A stretch of DNA of 64,000 bases, taken from the NCBI GenBank assembly GCA_026398615.1, contig JAPLSN010000024.1, positions 61,984-125,983 on the forward strand. The letters run 5' to 3'. This DNA comes from Spirochaetota bacterium (GTDB lineage Bacteria; Spirochaetota; Spirochaetia; Treponematales; UBA12059). Both the position numbers and the translations under genes were made by a program. Every line of letters starts with the position of its first letter. Position 1 is the stretch's first letter. The notes beneath the pieces were generated by a model. The model had not been told where the DNA came from, ran no database searches, and saw only the letters and a program-made list of their open reading frames with translations. Positions 1-7,941 of the stretch are shown in pieces.

Positions 1-810
1 CCAGGTCCGGGCGACGATGCCGAAGGCCACCCCGAGGTTGATGGAAGCCTTGGAACCCCTCATTGCCACCGTAACCCTGGATTCGCATCGGGAAAGCAGT
101 TCCGGGCTCACGCCGAGCTCCTCCGAACCCACGACGAGCACCCCGCGTACGGGAAATTCGAACTCGTCGAGCTCTGTCCCTCCCAGTTCGAGCGCCACGA
201 GGGCCCCGAGCCCCTCCAGGTCGCCCGGAACCGCCCGACGCCAGGGTACCGTCCGGGTGGTGCCCATGGCCGTCCGCTCCGCCCTCGGGTGGCCGGGATC
301 GGCCGTGAATCCCGAAAGGAGCAATTCCCCGACACCGAACGCGTCCGCGGACCGGAAGACCGACCCGACGTTGAACGGGCTCCTGACATCCTCGAGGTAG
401 GCGCGGAAGCCCTCGAAGGGACGACGCGACGATGGATCGAGGGAACCGTCGGGGGCGACGAAGTCCCAATCGGCGGGATCCCTGCCGATTTCCTTTCCCA
501 GGTTGCGCCGTACGCGGTTGAGGATCCGGACGAGAGGATCGGAAGCCGTACCGTCCCCCCCCATACCCGCGCCGGGCAAGCTGCCGGGCGGGCCGAAACC
601 CCGGAGAACGCGTTCGGCGTCCCGGGATTCGATCCTGAACGCTTCCGAAAGGTTTTCGTCGGCGGAGAGCAACCCGAGTAGACCGAGGCAATAGGCGACA
701 TCAACGACCCGGCCCGAGCGCCGTTCGCGCTCGATGGCTTCGAGGGTGAGGGCCAGTTTCCTGCGCCGGTGTCCGGGGGAGAGCTCCCCGAGCTTGCGGA
801 GGGCGATCAC
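1..810 (-). CDS. TrmH/SpoU-type RNA 2'-O-methyltransferase, C-terminus cut by window edge
   Basis: This gene is absent from the ORF track because it runs off the left edge; I translated it by hand from a GTG at 810 and found 270 open codons. It is a SPOUT methyltransferase that puts a methyl group on a ribose 2'-OH of tRNA or rRNA using S-adenosylmethionine. The three SpoU motifs are present: NVGSVFRSADAFGV (about residues 147-160), VLVVGSEELGVSP (about 224-236) and GSKASINLGVAFGI (about 252-265), which form the knotted cofactor site. The N-terminal 140 residues look like a helical substrate-binding region. Only a few C-terminal residues should be missing. It starts 4 bp after the stop of the upstream Fe-ADH relic, so the two were probably cotranscribed. 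The exact RNA target cannot be read from sequence. Confidence 0.88.
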   Translation of the reverse strand, partial: MIALRKLGELSPGHRRRKLALTLEAIERERRSGRVVDVAYCLGLLGLLSADENLSEAFRIESRDAERVLRGFGPPGSLPGAGMGGDGTASDPLVRILNRVRRNLGKEIGRDPADWDFVAPDGSLDPSSRRPFEGFRAYLEDVRSPFNVGSVFRSADAFGVGELLLSGFTADPGHPRAERTAMGTTRTVPWRRAVPGDLEGLGALVALELGGTELDEFEFPVRGVLVVGSEELGVSPELLSRCESRVTVAMRGSKASINLGVAFGIVARTW

Positions 811-814
811 CGGC

Positions 815-1787
815 TCAATACGCCGTCTTGATGAGGTCGAACACGTCGTCCACCGACACCACCCGGGGCATCATGCTGGATATCTCGAGGGACCGGGCGG
901 TTTCCGCGGCTTCCATGAGCCTGTCCAGGTCGATTTCGAAGTCCTTGAGCCGGCTCGGGATCTTTATCATGCCCAGCCTGGTCCTGACGGCTTCGACCAC
1001 CCTGGAGGCTGCGTCCGCGGCAGGCAGGGGTCGACCTTCCTCTTCGGTCACGCCGAAGGCCGGGGCAAAGGCCGCGATCCGCTCGATGCGGTATTTCACG
1101 GCGATTTCCATGAGGTAGGGCAGGAGCACCGCCGCGATGTTGGCCTTGGGCACCTTGAAGCGGGCGTTGATGGCGAAGGTGATGGCGCTCCCCACCCCGA
1201 GCGAGCTCGTCGCGATGCCGGCCGAGGCGAGGAAGGCCCCGCGGCAGGCTTCGAGACGGGCGTTCGGGTCGTCGGGCCGCTGGATGTACATGTCGAAGGC
1301 GTGGACGAGGGAATGGATCGCCCGTTCGAGCACGCTGTCGGAAAAGAAATCGGCTTGCGATGAGATCGAGCCCTCGATGCAGGCCATGATCGCGTCGAGC
1401 AGGGCGATTTCCGCCGTCATCTGGGAAAGGCCCGACTGGAGGTTGGGATCCATCACCACCGCACATGCCCCCCCGTTGCCCGAGGAAAGCAGGCAAGCCT
1501 TGCGATTGCGGGAATCGGTCACCACGAAACGGTCGCCGAGCAGGAAGGGATCGCGGATGGCGGTGGGTACCAGGACGAGGGAGGCGCCCGGTACGCGCGG
1601 TGAGGACCTTGATCCCGCGGCCTTCTAGTATGGCCTGGACGCGGTCCACCGTTTTCGCGTCATGAAGGGCCGGATCGGCGATCATCATCACGCGGTCGGC
1701 GTTTCTCCCGATGATAACCGGGAGCTTGAGCACGGATTCCAGCCCGAGGAAGACCTCGGGGACGATCCGGAAATGAAAATCGGCCAT
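815..1787 (-). pseudogene. iron-containing alcohol dehydrogenase-like gene, frameshifted and internally deleted
   Basis: The N-terminal frame (ATG at 1787, GGAGG upstream) encodes about 60 residues of a Fe-ADH/dehydroquinate-synthase-like fold (RIVPEVFLGLESVLKLP). Near 1600 the homology jumps to another frame (PGASLVLVPTAIRDPF onward, to the stop at 815). The join skips about 70 residues, including the GGGS nucleotide-binding loop. In the downstream part the metal-ligand positions are also changed: the DxxxH site reads LLDAIMACIEG, with Ala where His is expected, and the later two His positions read as Lys or Asn in INARFKVPKANIAAV. The family ancestry is clear, but a working metal-dependent dehydrogenase is unlikely. 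It could be a decayed gene, or an already non-catalytic paralogue with a recent frameshift. Confidence 0.7.
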
Positions 1788-1816
1788 ATAAAAGCCTCCG
1801 CCCGGCTTGCGCGGGC

Positions 1817-1846
1817 AAAAAAAAGGCGGAAGTCGATCCTTCCGCC
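1817..1846 (-). terminator. Rho-independent terminator after flgM
   Basis: On the minus strand an 8-bp stem (GGCGGAAG/CTTCCGCC) is followed directly by eight T residues. It lies 24 bp past the flgM stop and before the Fe-ADH start, so it should end the rsmI-flgM side transcript. Confidence 0.85.
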
Positions 1847-1869
1847 GCTATCTACCTTCGGGATGCATG

Positions 1870-2151
1870 TCAAAAAAACTGGTCGATGATCCGGTCGGCT
1901 GTGGCGGAAATCACCGTGTCGTCGATGTAGTCGGGGTCGTTGATCCTGGACTTGAGCTCGGCGATGCGATCGGCCCGGACATCGGGGGCGTTCTTGGCGA
2001 TCTCGATGGCGCTGAACAGTTCCGACTTTTCCACGGCTTCGGAGGAGAGGTTAATGGAATCGCCGCGATCGCCCTTCCCGATACGGCCGGCGGAACCGGT
2101 CTTCGGGGGATTCTGCATCGGGTCAATAGGATTCAATCGGTCGATCGTCAT
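1870..2151 (-). CDS. flgM: FlgM, anti-sigma-28 factor
   Basis: FlgM binds the flagellar sigma factor FliA (sigma-28) and holds late flagellar genes off until the hook-basal body is complete. The 93-residue product starts MTIDRLNPIDP, as spirochaetal FlgM proteins do, and its C-terminal half has the sigma-binding consensus: INLSSEAVEKSELFSAIE, then APDVRADRIAELK and a final DDTVISATADRIIDQFF helix. I chose the ATG at 2151, because AGGGGG sits 7 nt upstream; the longer ORF start at 2190 has no such site. The length is normal. It lies just downstream of rsmI on the same strand and is followed by a strong terminator. It is evidence that the organism makes flagella, although no other flagellar gene is in the window. 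Confidence 0.93.
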   Translation of the reverse strand: MTIDRLNPIDPMQNPPKTGSAGRIGKGDRGDSINLSSEAVEKSELFSAIEIAKNAPDVRADRIAELKSRINDPDYIDDTVISATADRIIDQFF

Positions 2152-2205
2152 CGAAATCCCCCTGCCATGCTCAACCACAATTATCGGCACGCGCCCGGTT
2201 TTAAT

Positions 2206-2886
2206 TTACGCTTTTTTCCGGCCCGTTACAAGTACCGAAAACTCGCCCATGATCTTGCTCCGGGCCGAAAAATCGTCCCGGACGAAGCCGGCGGTACCGA
2301 TGACGAGTTCTTCATGGAGCTTCGTGAGCTCCCTCCCGACGCAAATCTGCCTCTCGACATCGATATCGGCGATATCGGAGAGCAACTTGAGGATGCGATG
2401 GGGTGATTCGTAGAGCAGGAAGGCGTCTTCGCGGTCCAGGAGCTCGGCGAGCCGGGATTTCCGGCGTCCGTTTTTCGGGGAAGGGAAGCCTTCGAACAGC
2501 ACCGCCTTGAACGGGAGGCCGCAGGCCGACACGAGGGCGGCAAAGGCGCTCGGCCCGGGGATGGGTACGACGGCATGGCCGCCTTCCCGCACGCGGGCGG
2601 CCAGGAGCCGCCCTGGATCGCTCATCCCGGGAGTGCCGGCGTCGCTGCAGTACGCCACGTCCCGACCCTCGTCGAGGATGCCGACGACCCTGGCTGCGCC
2701 CTTTTCTTCCTCGTAACCGTAACAGGCGACGAGGGGCTTGCGGATTTCATAGTGATTCAGGAGCCGGAGGGTATGGCGGGTATCTTCGCAGGCTATGGAA
2801 TCGACCGCTTTCAGGGTTTCCACGGCGCGGAAAGTGATATCCCCGAGGTTGCCGATCGGCGTCGCGACCATGTACAGCGTCGACAT
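2206..2886 (-). CDS. rsmI: RsmI, 16S rRNA 2'-O-ribose C1402 methyltransferase
   Basis: RsmI methylates the ribose of C1402 in 16S rRNA, near the P site, with S-adenosylmethionine. The 226-residue protein starts MSTLYMVATPIGNLGDIT, the family signature, and contains ACEDTRHTLRLL, the cofactor-site CSDAGTPGMSDPG and IPGPSAFAALVSACGLP motifs, and FLLYESPHR. These fit the tetrapyrrole-methylase fold of this family. It is somewhat shorter than the roughly 280-residue E. coli protein, lacking the C-terminal extension, as in many phyla. It stands upstream of flgM with a 54-bp gap and is divergent from the AI-2E-family gene. Confidence 0.94.
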   Translation of the reverse strand: MSTLYMVATPIGNLGDITFRAVETLKAVDSIACEDTRHTLRLLNHYEIRKPLVACYGYEEEKGAARVVGILDEGRDVAYCSDAGTPGMSDPGRLLAARVREGGHAVVPIPGPSAFAALVSACGLPFKAVLFEGFPSPKNGRRKSRLAELLDREDAFLLYESPHRILKLLSDIADIDVERQICVGRELTKLHEELVIGTAGFVRDDFSARSKIMGEFSVLVTGRKKA

Positions 2887-3031
2887 GGGGGCATTATGGG
2901 GGCTGCGCCCACCGGGGTCAAGCTACGCATGCCGCTGCCGCGCGGGCGGCGGACATTGCCATCACGCCGCCCGGAATGTATACTGGGTCGGCCGGGTACT
3001 GTCGCTTCTGCCGGTACGGGGGTCATTGCAC

Positions 3032-4144
3032 ATGGACGGCAGGCAAGTCCAGCGGTACATTTTCCTCGGGCTCTTCCTCTTCCTCTTCGTGCTGACGGCG
3101 GTGCTGTTCTACCCGTTCATGTCGATCCTGCTCTGGTCGGGAGTGCTGTACGTCATCACCCTGCCCATCTACAACCGCATCGTCAAGCGCAAGCGCCTCG
3201 TCCAGCGGCACCCGGTCTTCCGGAGCATCGTCGCGGGAGTCATGGCCACGCTCTGCATGATCATCGTCGTGATCCCGACGGTCCTCATCGGGATCACCGT
3301 CATCGTCCAGCTGAAGGAATTCGTCCAGACGCTCTCCCGCTTCCTCGAGGCGAACCGGCATGTCTTCGAAACCGTCAAGGGAGAATCCATCGCGGCCCTC
3401 ATCATGGACCAGACGGCCGGCTTCATCGACCTCAGGAACATCGACATCCGGGTCGAACTGACGAAACTCCTGACGAGCAGCGCTTCGAGTATCTTCTCCT
3501 TCTCGTCGGCAGCCTTCCGCAACCTGCTCGGCTTCGGTTTTTCGCTGACCTTCCTCGTCTTCACGCTGTTCTTCCTCTACCTCGACGGGGACTATCTCGT
3601 CTCCACCCTCATCGACATGGTCCCCATCGACCGGCGCTACACGGTGGCCTTCCTCCGGCGTTTCAGGGACACGGCCAGGCACCTCGTCCGGGGATACCTG
3701 CTCGTCGCGCTCTACCAGGGCGTCGCGGCTTTCGTGATCTTCGGCATCTTCCAGGTGACGAGCCCGGTCTTCCTCGCCGTGCTCGTGTCGCTCACCTCAT
3801 TCGTCCCGATGGTCGGCACGGCCCTGGTCTGGGCCCCGGTCACGATCGGCCGCTTCATCTCCGGCGACTTCGCGGGAGGCATCGCGCTCGGACTGACCTG
3901 CGCGTTCTTCATCTCGATCGTGGACAACTTCCTGCGCCCCTTCCTCCTGCACGAAAAGATCAAGATCCATCCCCTGCTCATCTTTTTCGCGATCCTGGGC
4001 GGCATCCGCATGTTCGGCGTGAACGGCATCCTCATCGGCCCGATCGTGCTCATCCTGTTCTTCGCAGCCATCGAACTCTTCGAGGAAGCCTTCGGCAAGC
4101 GCAAGGAACGGAAAGTCGGCCCCTACGACGACCCGCGCCACTGA
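3032..4144 (+). CDS. AI-2E/PerM (UPF0118) family membrane transporter
   Basis: This is a 370-residue polytopic inner-membrane protein of the AI-2E family exporter group (DUF20: TqsA, PerM, YdiK). Members move small molecules or act in ion homeostasis; the substrate cannot be read. There are paired hydrophobic segments at about 8-50, a pair near 65-95, a long amphipathic region, then four or five segments in the C-terminal half. Family features are FGFSLTFLVFTLFFLYLDGD and the terminal block GGIRMFGVNGILIGPIVL. I start at ATG 3032 because GGGGG lies about 9 nt upstream and hydrophobicity begins there; the ORF-track extension to 2795 overlaps rsmI antisense. A bidirectional terminator follows. 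Confidence 0.88.
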   Translation: MDGRQVQRYIFLGLFLFLFVLTAVLFYPFMSILLWSGVLYVITLPIYNRIVKRKRLVQRHPVFRSIVAGVMATLCMIIVVIPTVLIGITVIVQLKEFVQTLSRFLEANRHVFETVKGESIAALIMDQTAGFIDLRNIDIRVELTKLLTSSASSIFSFSSAAFRNLLGFGFSLTFLVFTLFFLYLDGDYLVSTLIDMVPIDRRYTVAFLRRFRDTARHLVRGYLLVALYQGVAAFVIFGIFQVTSPVFLAVLVSLTSFVPMVGTALVWAPVTIGRFISGDFAGGIALGLTCAFFISIVDNFLRPFLLHEKIKIHPLLIFFAILGGIRMFGVNGILIGPIVLILFFAAIELFEEAFGKRKERKVGPYDDPRH

Positions 4145-4153
4145 CGATCCGCC

Positions 4154-4330
4154 GAGCGCGGCGACGAGGCGTATCATGAACCGGGCCGGATGGGGCCTGG
4201 TAGCGGGATATGCTTGAGCGCGGCGACGAAGCGGGCCATGGACCGAACTGGACGGGTCTGGTACATGGGATCGGGATGATCGCGGCGACGAAGCGGGTCA
4301 TGGAACGGGCCGGACGGGGCCTGGCGAAGA
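4154..4330. repeat. three imperfect tandem copies of a ~63-bp unit
   Basis: Copies begin near 4154, 4216 and 4280, each opening with GCGGCGACGA(A/G)GCG followed by a variant of CATGGAACGGGCCGGACGGGGCCTGG. They fill the space between the AI-2E gene and the terminator. A related single copy lies at 23130, after ugpE. No coding signal is evident. Confidence 0.7.
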
Positions 4331-4371
4331 AAAAACAGGGGTCGGCGGGGCGACTCCTGTTTTTTTTCGCC
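4323..4371. terminator. bidirectional intrinsic terminator between convergent genes
   Basis: A long stem, GGCGAAGAAAAAACAGG paired with CCTGTTTTTTTTCGCC around a GC-rich centre, has an A-run on one side and a T-run on the other. It can stop transcription of the AI-2E gene (+) and of the HRDC gene (-). Confidence 0.85.
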
Positions 4372-4422
4372 ACCCGTCGTGTCGGCGTTTCTCGGTCCGG
4401 CGGTGGCCGGGTTCATTGCCAT

Positions 4423-4785
4423 TCACGCCGCGGGGCGCGCCGTGGCGATTTCCGCGAGTTGGTCGTTCGTGAAGACGGCATAGACCGGCACGCCCTGGGC
4501 TTCGGCCATTTCCTTCCTGAGCGCCCGCAGTTTCACGAACAGCCTGAAATCCGTTTCGCTCAGGATTTCCCGATAGTCCGTCCTGCCCTGTCGTCCCTTG
4601 TCAGCTTCGGTCTTGCCATTGACGAGGTATTCGACCGAATATGCCCAGTGGGAACCGTCGCCGGTCGATACGAATTCCTGCGTGACGCGAACCGGGGAAT
4701 GGCTTCGAAGGAATTTGTTGAAAACGGCGGCTTCATCGCTGTCCGGAAGGCCCGGAATTTTGAAAACCGCATACTGTATGCTCAT
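4423..4785 (-). CDS. HRDC-domain accessory protein of a diversity-generating retroelement, C-terminally truncated
   Basis: The 120-residue product matches the layout I know from HRDC accessory proteins found next to DGR reverse transcriptases: a short N-terminal beta-rich region (YAVFKIPGL..NKFLRSH..YSVEYL) then DYREIL and the first half of an HRDC helical bundle (FRLFVKLRALRKEMAE, VPVYAVFTNDQLAEIA). HRDC domains bind nucleic acid; in DGRs the protein is an alternative to Avd and is thought to assist mutagenic retrohoming. The second half of the HRDC domain, usually about 35 residues, is missing: the frame stops right after TARPAA and no frame downstream restores it. The gene lies 163 bp after the DGR-like target on the same strand. 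Family recall is from memory; a profile search would settle it. Confidence 0.72.
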   Translation of the reverse strand: MSIQYAVFKIPGLPDSDEAAVFNKFLRSHSPVRVTQEFVSTGDGSHWAYSVEYLVNGKTEADKGRQGRTDYREILSETDFRLFVKLRALRKEMAEAQGVPVYAVFTNDQLAEIATARPAA

Positions 4786-4796
4786 GGTACGTCCTG

Positions 4797-4838
4797 AAAA
4801 TCATCAACGTTTCTATTTATAGAAACGTTGATGATTTT
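4797..4838. repeat. perfect 19-bp inverted repeat with 4-nt loop
   Basis: AATCATCAACGTTTCTA and its exact complement flank a TTTA loop, giving a 19-bp perfect stem in an AT-rich patch. It ends 12 nt before the HRDC start codon and about 110 bp after the target-gene stop. It could be a cruciform, a terminator for the target gene, or an operator for the HRDC gene; the T-run gives some terminator character. Confidence 0.8.
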
Positions 4839-4886
4839 TTCCCGCTTTTTGCACACCCGCCCGCGACACCGGCCCGTGTCCCGCTT

Positions 4887-4905
4887 GGCGGCCGTCCCGG
4901 CCGCC
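4887..4905. repeat. GC-rich 8-bp hairpin downstream of the candidate variable repeat
   Basis: GGCGGCCG and CGGCCGCC are separated by three bases, 44-62 nt after the target stop codon. Known DGRs carry a GC-rich 7-10 bp hairpin/cruciform just downstream of the variable repeat that supports retrohoming; this one fits by position and stem but has a shorter loop and sits further away. Confidence 0.5.
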
Positions 4906-4948
4906 GCAGGTCCACGGGCCGGCGCCGCGGGACCCGCCTTGAGCCCGT

Positions 4949-7630
4949 TCAGAACTGGGGGCGCACGAGGCGGAAGCCCATGTCGTCGATCCGGCCGCGC
5001 GGGAGGCCGCAGTACCGATTGGCCGACCGGAGGTACAGACCGTCGTAGCGCCAGCCACCGCCGCGAGCCACGCGTTCGTCGCCCGCGGCCGCGCCCCGAG
5101 GGTTGATCTGGTTTCCAGTCGCATACACGCCATACCAGTCCCAGCACCATTCCCAGACATTCCCGTGCAGGTCATACAGCCCCCAGGCGTTCTTCGCGTA
5201 GCTTCCAACCGGACTCGTCTTTTCCAGATACGGGCCTTTCGGAGCGCCATTATAGGGGTAATCGCCATGGAAATTCGCCTGGCTGGAACCCAGCCCGTTC
5301 CCGAACGACGTCGCCGTCTTCGTCCCCGCACGGCACGCGTACTCCCACTCGGCCTCCGTCGGCAGGCGGTAGCCGTTCGCCGTCCAATCGCAGCGCACGT
5401 CCGTCCCGCTCACCGTGTACGCGGGTTTCAATCCTTCCTTTTTCGAGCGCCAGTTGCAGTATTCGATGCAGTCATACCAACTGACCAGCACGACGGGTTG
5501 GCGATCGGTTTGGGCAAAATAGGGATACCTCCAGTTCGCGTCCTCTTTCACAACCCACTCCGCACCGGAGAACACATACCCGCCGCCCTCCCGCTCCGCC
5601 TGCGTCTCGTAGCCCGTCTCGGCCGCGAATGCGCGGAATTCCCCGACGGTCACTTCGTACGCCCCCATCCAGAAGGTGCCCATCGTCACCTGGCGCTGGA
5701 CTTCGTCGGACTCACGGCTCGGCTCGCTGGCCGGGCTGCCCATCGTGAAGGTACCCCCGGGGATCTTCACGAAACCCTGGGTGGCGCGTTCGGGGGCCGC
5801 GGCGGCGGGGGTCGGGGCGGGCGTCTGGTCCTTGAGTTCCAGCTTGAGGATGCTCGTCTGGCCTTCCCGCACCGTGACGCGGGCGGCAGCGGCATACTTC
5901 CTGCCGCCGATCGTGGCACTCGCACCCAGGTCGTAGTCCCCGACGAGGGCTTCGCACTCCAGCGGGGCGCTCCCGATCTTCACGCCGCCCAGGGTGAGCT
6001 CCGCGTCGGTGTCGGGGTTCGTGGTCACTTCAAGGATGCCCATCCTGCCTGAAAACGCGGCCGTTCTTTTCTCCGTGCCGCCCTTGGAGGCGGGCTTCAC
6101 CGTTTCGTTCCATTCCCTGTAGCGGGTGTCGCCGGGCACCACGCGGACATTCGCGTCGCGGTACGGCAGCTTGACCACGAGGGGCAGGCTGCCCTTCTGC
6201 GCGCCGTCCACGTAGACCGTGCCCGCCATGCCGTTCTTTTCCTTCAGGTCCAGCGTGAAGAAGTTCGGCACCAAGATCAGTTTCATCTTGGTCGTCTTCC
6301 CGTCCTCGATGAGGATGGTCTGGCGTTTCGTGTCGTAGAGCTCCCGGCTCAGCACGAGTTCGTAGTTCCCCGACTTGAGCCGTTCCACGCTCAGGGCGCC
6401 GCCGGACAACGTACCGCGCTTTTCGCCGTTGAGCAGCACCTCCACGCCCTCCGCCGGATCGCAGGTCAGGGTCAGCGACCCGAAGTTGGGCTTCAAGTCC
6501 AGGTTCACAGTCACCTTGGCGTTCGTCACCGTGATCGCCGCGGAAAAGGGATAGTACAGGTAGTTCCGATCCTGGGCTTCCACCCTGTAGCTGCCGGGTT
6601 CGATTTTTTCGCTCAGGGAGGAGGTGTCGCTCCAGGCCCGGACTTCCCGCCCGTCGGCCGACAGCAGCCGGAGGTCCACCTTCACGCCCTCGGGCACCTT
6701 GAACTGGACGAACTGGGCCTTGGCCGTCGGCGCGGCGGCCGGCGCCGCCGTCGGAGACGCGGCATCGGTGGCCATGGCCTGGCTCGATGCAGGCGCGTTC
6801 CCCACCCTGGCCAAAGGCGGCTGCAGGGCGCCTGCGCCCGGGTCGAACACGCCGGGTTGCTGGCTCAAGCCCACGTTGAACGCGTATTCGCTCACGGCGT
6901 CGGGCAGGTAACGCTCGAGTTCGGGGACGCTCAGGTAACCGTCGCGGTTCAAGTCGCCCTCGCCGTTCAGGGCCAACAGGAGGCTCCGCGTGAACAGGCC
7001 GTTCGCGCCCTTGGGATCCTCGTAGCTGGCCTTGCCCTTGCCCGTGGACGTGATCACCACCGCCCGGGAGAGGACCTTCACCTCGCCCACGCCCACCACG
7101 GCCAGGCCCTTGTCCCTGGCCACCGTTTTCTGGCACGCGTCGATCAGGAACACGATGTGCTTCACCTTGCCTTCGAGCGGGGATGCAAGGTCGTCCCGCA
7201 GGGACATGCCCGTCCCGACCGGATTCTTCACTTCCGCGTCGATGGGCAGCAGCCAGCTTTCCCCGTTCCTGTCGTTGATCCCATGGCCGGAAAAGAAGAA
7301 CAGCACCTGGTCGTCCGGCCTGACGATTCCGGACAGGGCTGCCACCCGCTCCAGAATCTTGTTGCGGCTGGGAAAATTCACGTCGGTGTACGGCAGCGCG
7401 CCGGACATCACCGTCACGGCCTTGTAGCCACCGAGCCTGGTCAGGAGCTTCCCGAGGTCCTCCGCGTCGTTCTGCGCCTTCTGCAGCGGCACGAGCCCCG
7501 AGTCGGCGTACTGGTTGATGCCCACGATGATCGCGAACCGCCGGGGTTCCGGGATTGCCTGCGCGCCGGCCAGGGACAGCGCTGACACCAGGAAGCCCGC
7601 GAACGCCATCGCTTTGCACCATGATTTCAT
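4949..7630 (-). CDS. secreted caspase-like / PEGA / formylglycine-enzyme-fold protein, DGR-type target
   Basis: This is an 893-residue multidomain protein. It has a signal peptide (residues 1-25, ending AGAQA) and a caspase-like peptidase C14 domain (about 30-260) with catalytic His116 in FFFSGHG and Cys166 in LIDACQ. A 12-residue EF-hand-like loop, DLNRDGYLSVPE, is at 226-237. PEGA-like beta repeats occupy about 310-600, followed by a Pro/Ala linker. A formylglycine-generating-enzyme/C-type-lectin fold spans about 620-893 (IPGGTFTMGS, NGYRLPTEAEWEYACR, LHGNVWEWCWDW). That fold is a common DGR target scaffold, and the last 34 residues look like a variable repeat. GGAGGCGAC precedes the ATG, and a possible -10 TATACT lies upstream. 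Inference: an exported or periplasmic receptor-protease whose binding face was, or is, diversified. It is not expected to be a true formylglycine enzyme. Confidence 0.82.
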   Translation of the reverse strand: MKSWCKAMAFAGFLVSALSLAGAQAIPEPRRFAIIVGINQYADSGLVPLQKAQNDAEDLGKLLTRLGGYKAVTVMSGALPYTDVNFPSRNKILERVAALSGIVRPDDQVLFFFSGHGINDRNGESWLLPIDAEVKNPVGTGMSLRDDLASPLEGKVKHIVFLIDACQKTVARDKGLAVVGVGEVKVLSRAVVITSTGKGKASYEDPKGANGLFTRSLLLALNGEGDLNRDGYLSVPELERYLPDAVSEYAFNVGLSQQPGVFDPGAGALQPPLARVGNAPASSQAMATDAASPTAAPAAAPTAKAQFVQFKVPEGVKVDLRLLSADGREVRAWSDTSSLSEKIEPGSYRVEAQDRNYLYYPFSAAITVTNAKVTVNLDLKPNFGSLTLTCDPAEGVEVLLNGEKRGTLSGGALSVERLKSGNYELVLSRELYDTKRQTILIEDGKTTKMKLILVPNFFTLDLKEKNGMAGTVYVDGAQKGSLPLVVKLPYRDANVRVVPGDTRYREWNETVKPASKGGTEKRTAAFSGRMGILEVTTNPDTDAELTLGGVKIGSAPLECEALVGDYDLGASATIGGRKYAAAARVTVREGQTSILKLELKDQTPAPTPAAAAPERATQGFVKIPGGTFTMGSPASEPSRESDEVQRQVTMGTFWMGAYEVTVGEFRAFAAETGYETQAEREGGGYVFSGAEWVVKEDANWRYPYFAQTDRQPVVLVSWYDCIEYCNWRSKKEGLKPAYTVSGTDVRCDWTANGYRLPTEAEWEYACRAGTKTATSFGNGLGSSQANFHGDYPYNGAPKGPYLEKTSPVGSYAKNAWGLYDLHGNVWEWCWDWYGVYATGNQINPRGAAAGDERVARGGGWRYDGLYLRSANRYCGLPRGRIDDMGFRLVRPQF
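4952..5053 (-). other. candidate DGR variable repeat (VR) at the 3' end of the target gene
   Basis: The last 34 codons of the caspase/FGE gene follow the pattern of DGR variable regions in this fold, W-xxx-...-RSANR-xxxx-P-...-MGFR-L. The variable-looking codons after the Trp are CGC TAC GAC, later TAC CTC, TAC TGC GGC CTC, and ATC GAC GAC: nearly all end in C, as expected if AAC codons of a template were mutated at their adenines. The general C bias of this genome weakens that argument. No matching template repeat was found in the window. Confidence 0.6.
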
Positions 7631-7941
7631 GTCGCCTCCGGATCAGCTCATCGTCAAGAAAAGTATAGTGCGCTTCGACGGAAAATGGAAATGCCGCCGC
7701 CGGAGGGATGAAACCACGAAGGACGCGAAGGGGGTACCACGAAGCTCACGAAGAAAACGATCTTCGGGTAACGCGGAAACAATCCGGGGTGATGGCCGCG
7801 GCGCCCGCGGAGAGTCGACAGCCTGCGACCCCGGAAACGGCGCGGCGTGTCGGCGCAGGAACCCGGCCACCGCTCGATCACGAACCGTCGACACGACGGG
7901 TGGCGCACCTTCCCGGGAACCCGGGACATGATCAGTCAGGA
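7631..7941. repeat. 311-bp intergenic stretch with CACGAAGG-type repeats
   Basis: At 7713-7756 the sequence ACCACGAAGGACGCGAAGG and a second ACCACGAAGCTCACGAAG repeat one motif. Similar repeats recur at 21162-21335. The ORFs listed here are short and low-complexity; I see no gene. Confidence 0.55.

Noticed and set aside
4144-4948. A DGR template repeat or reverse transcriptase near the HRDC gene
   Set aside because: I read both strands here and found no AAC-rich copy of the variable region and no RT motif; only repeats, a terminator and hairpins are present.
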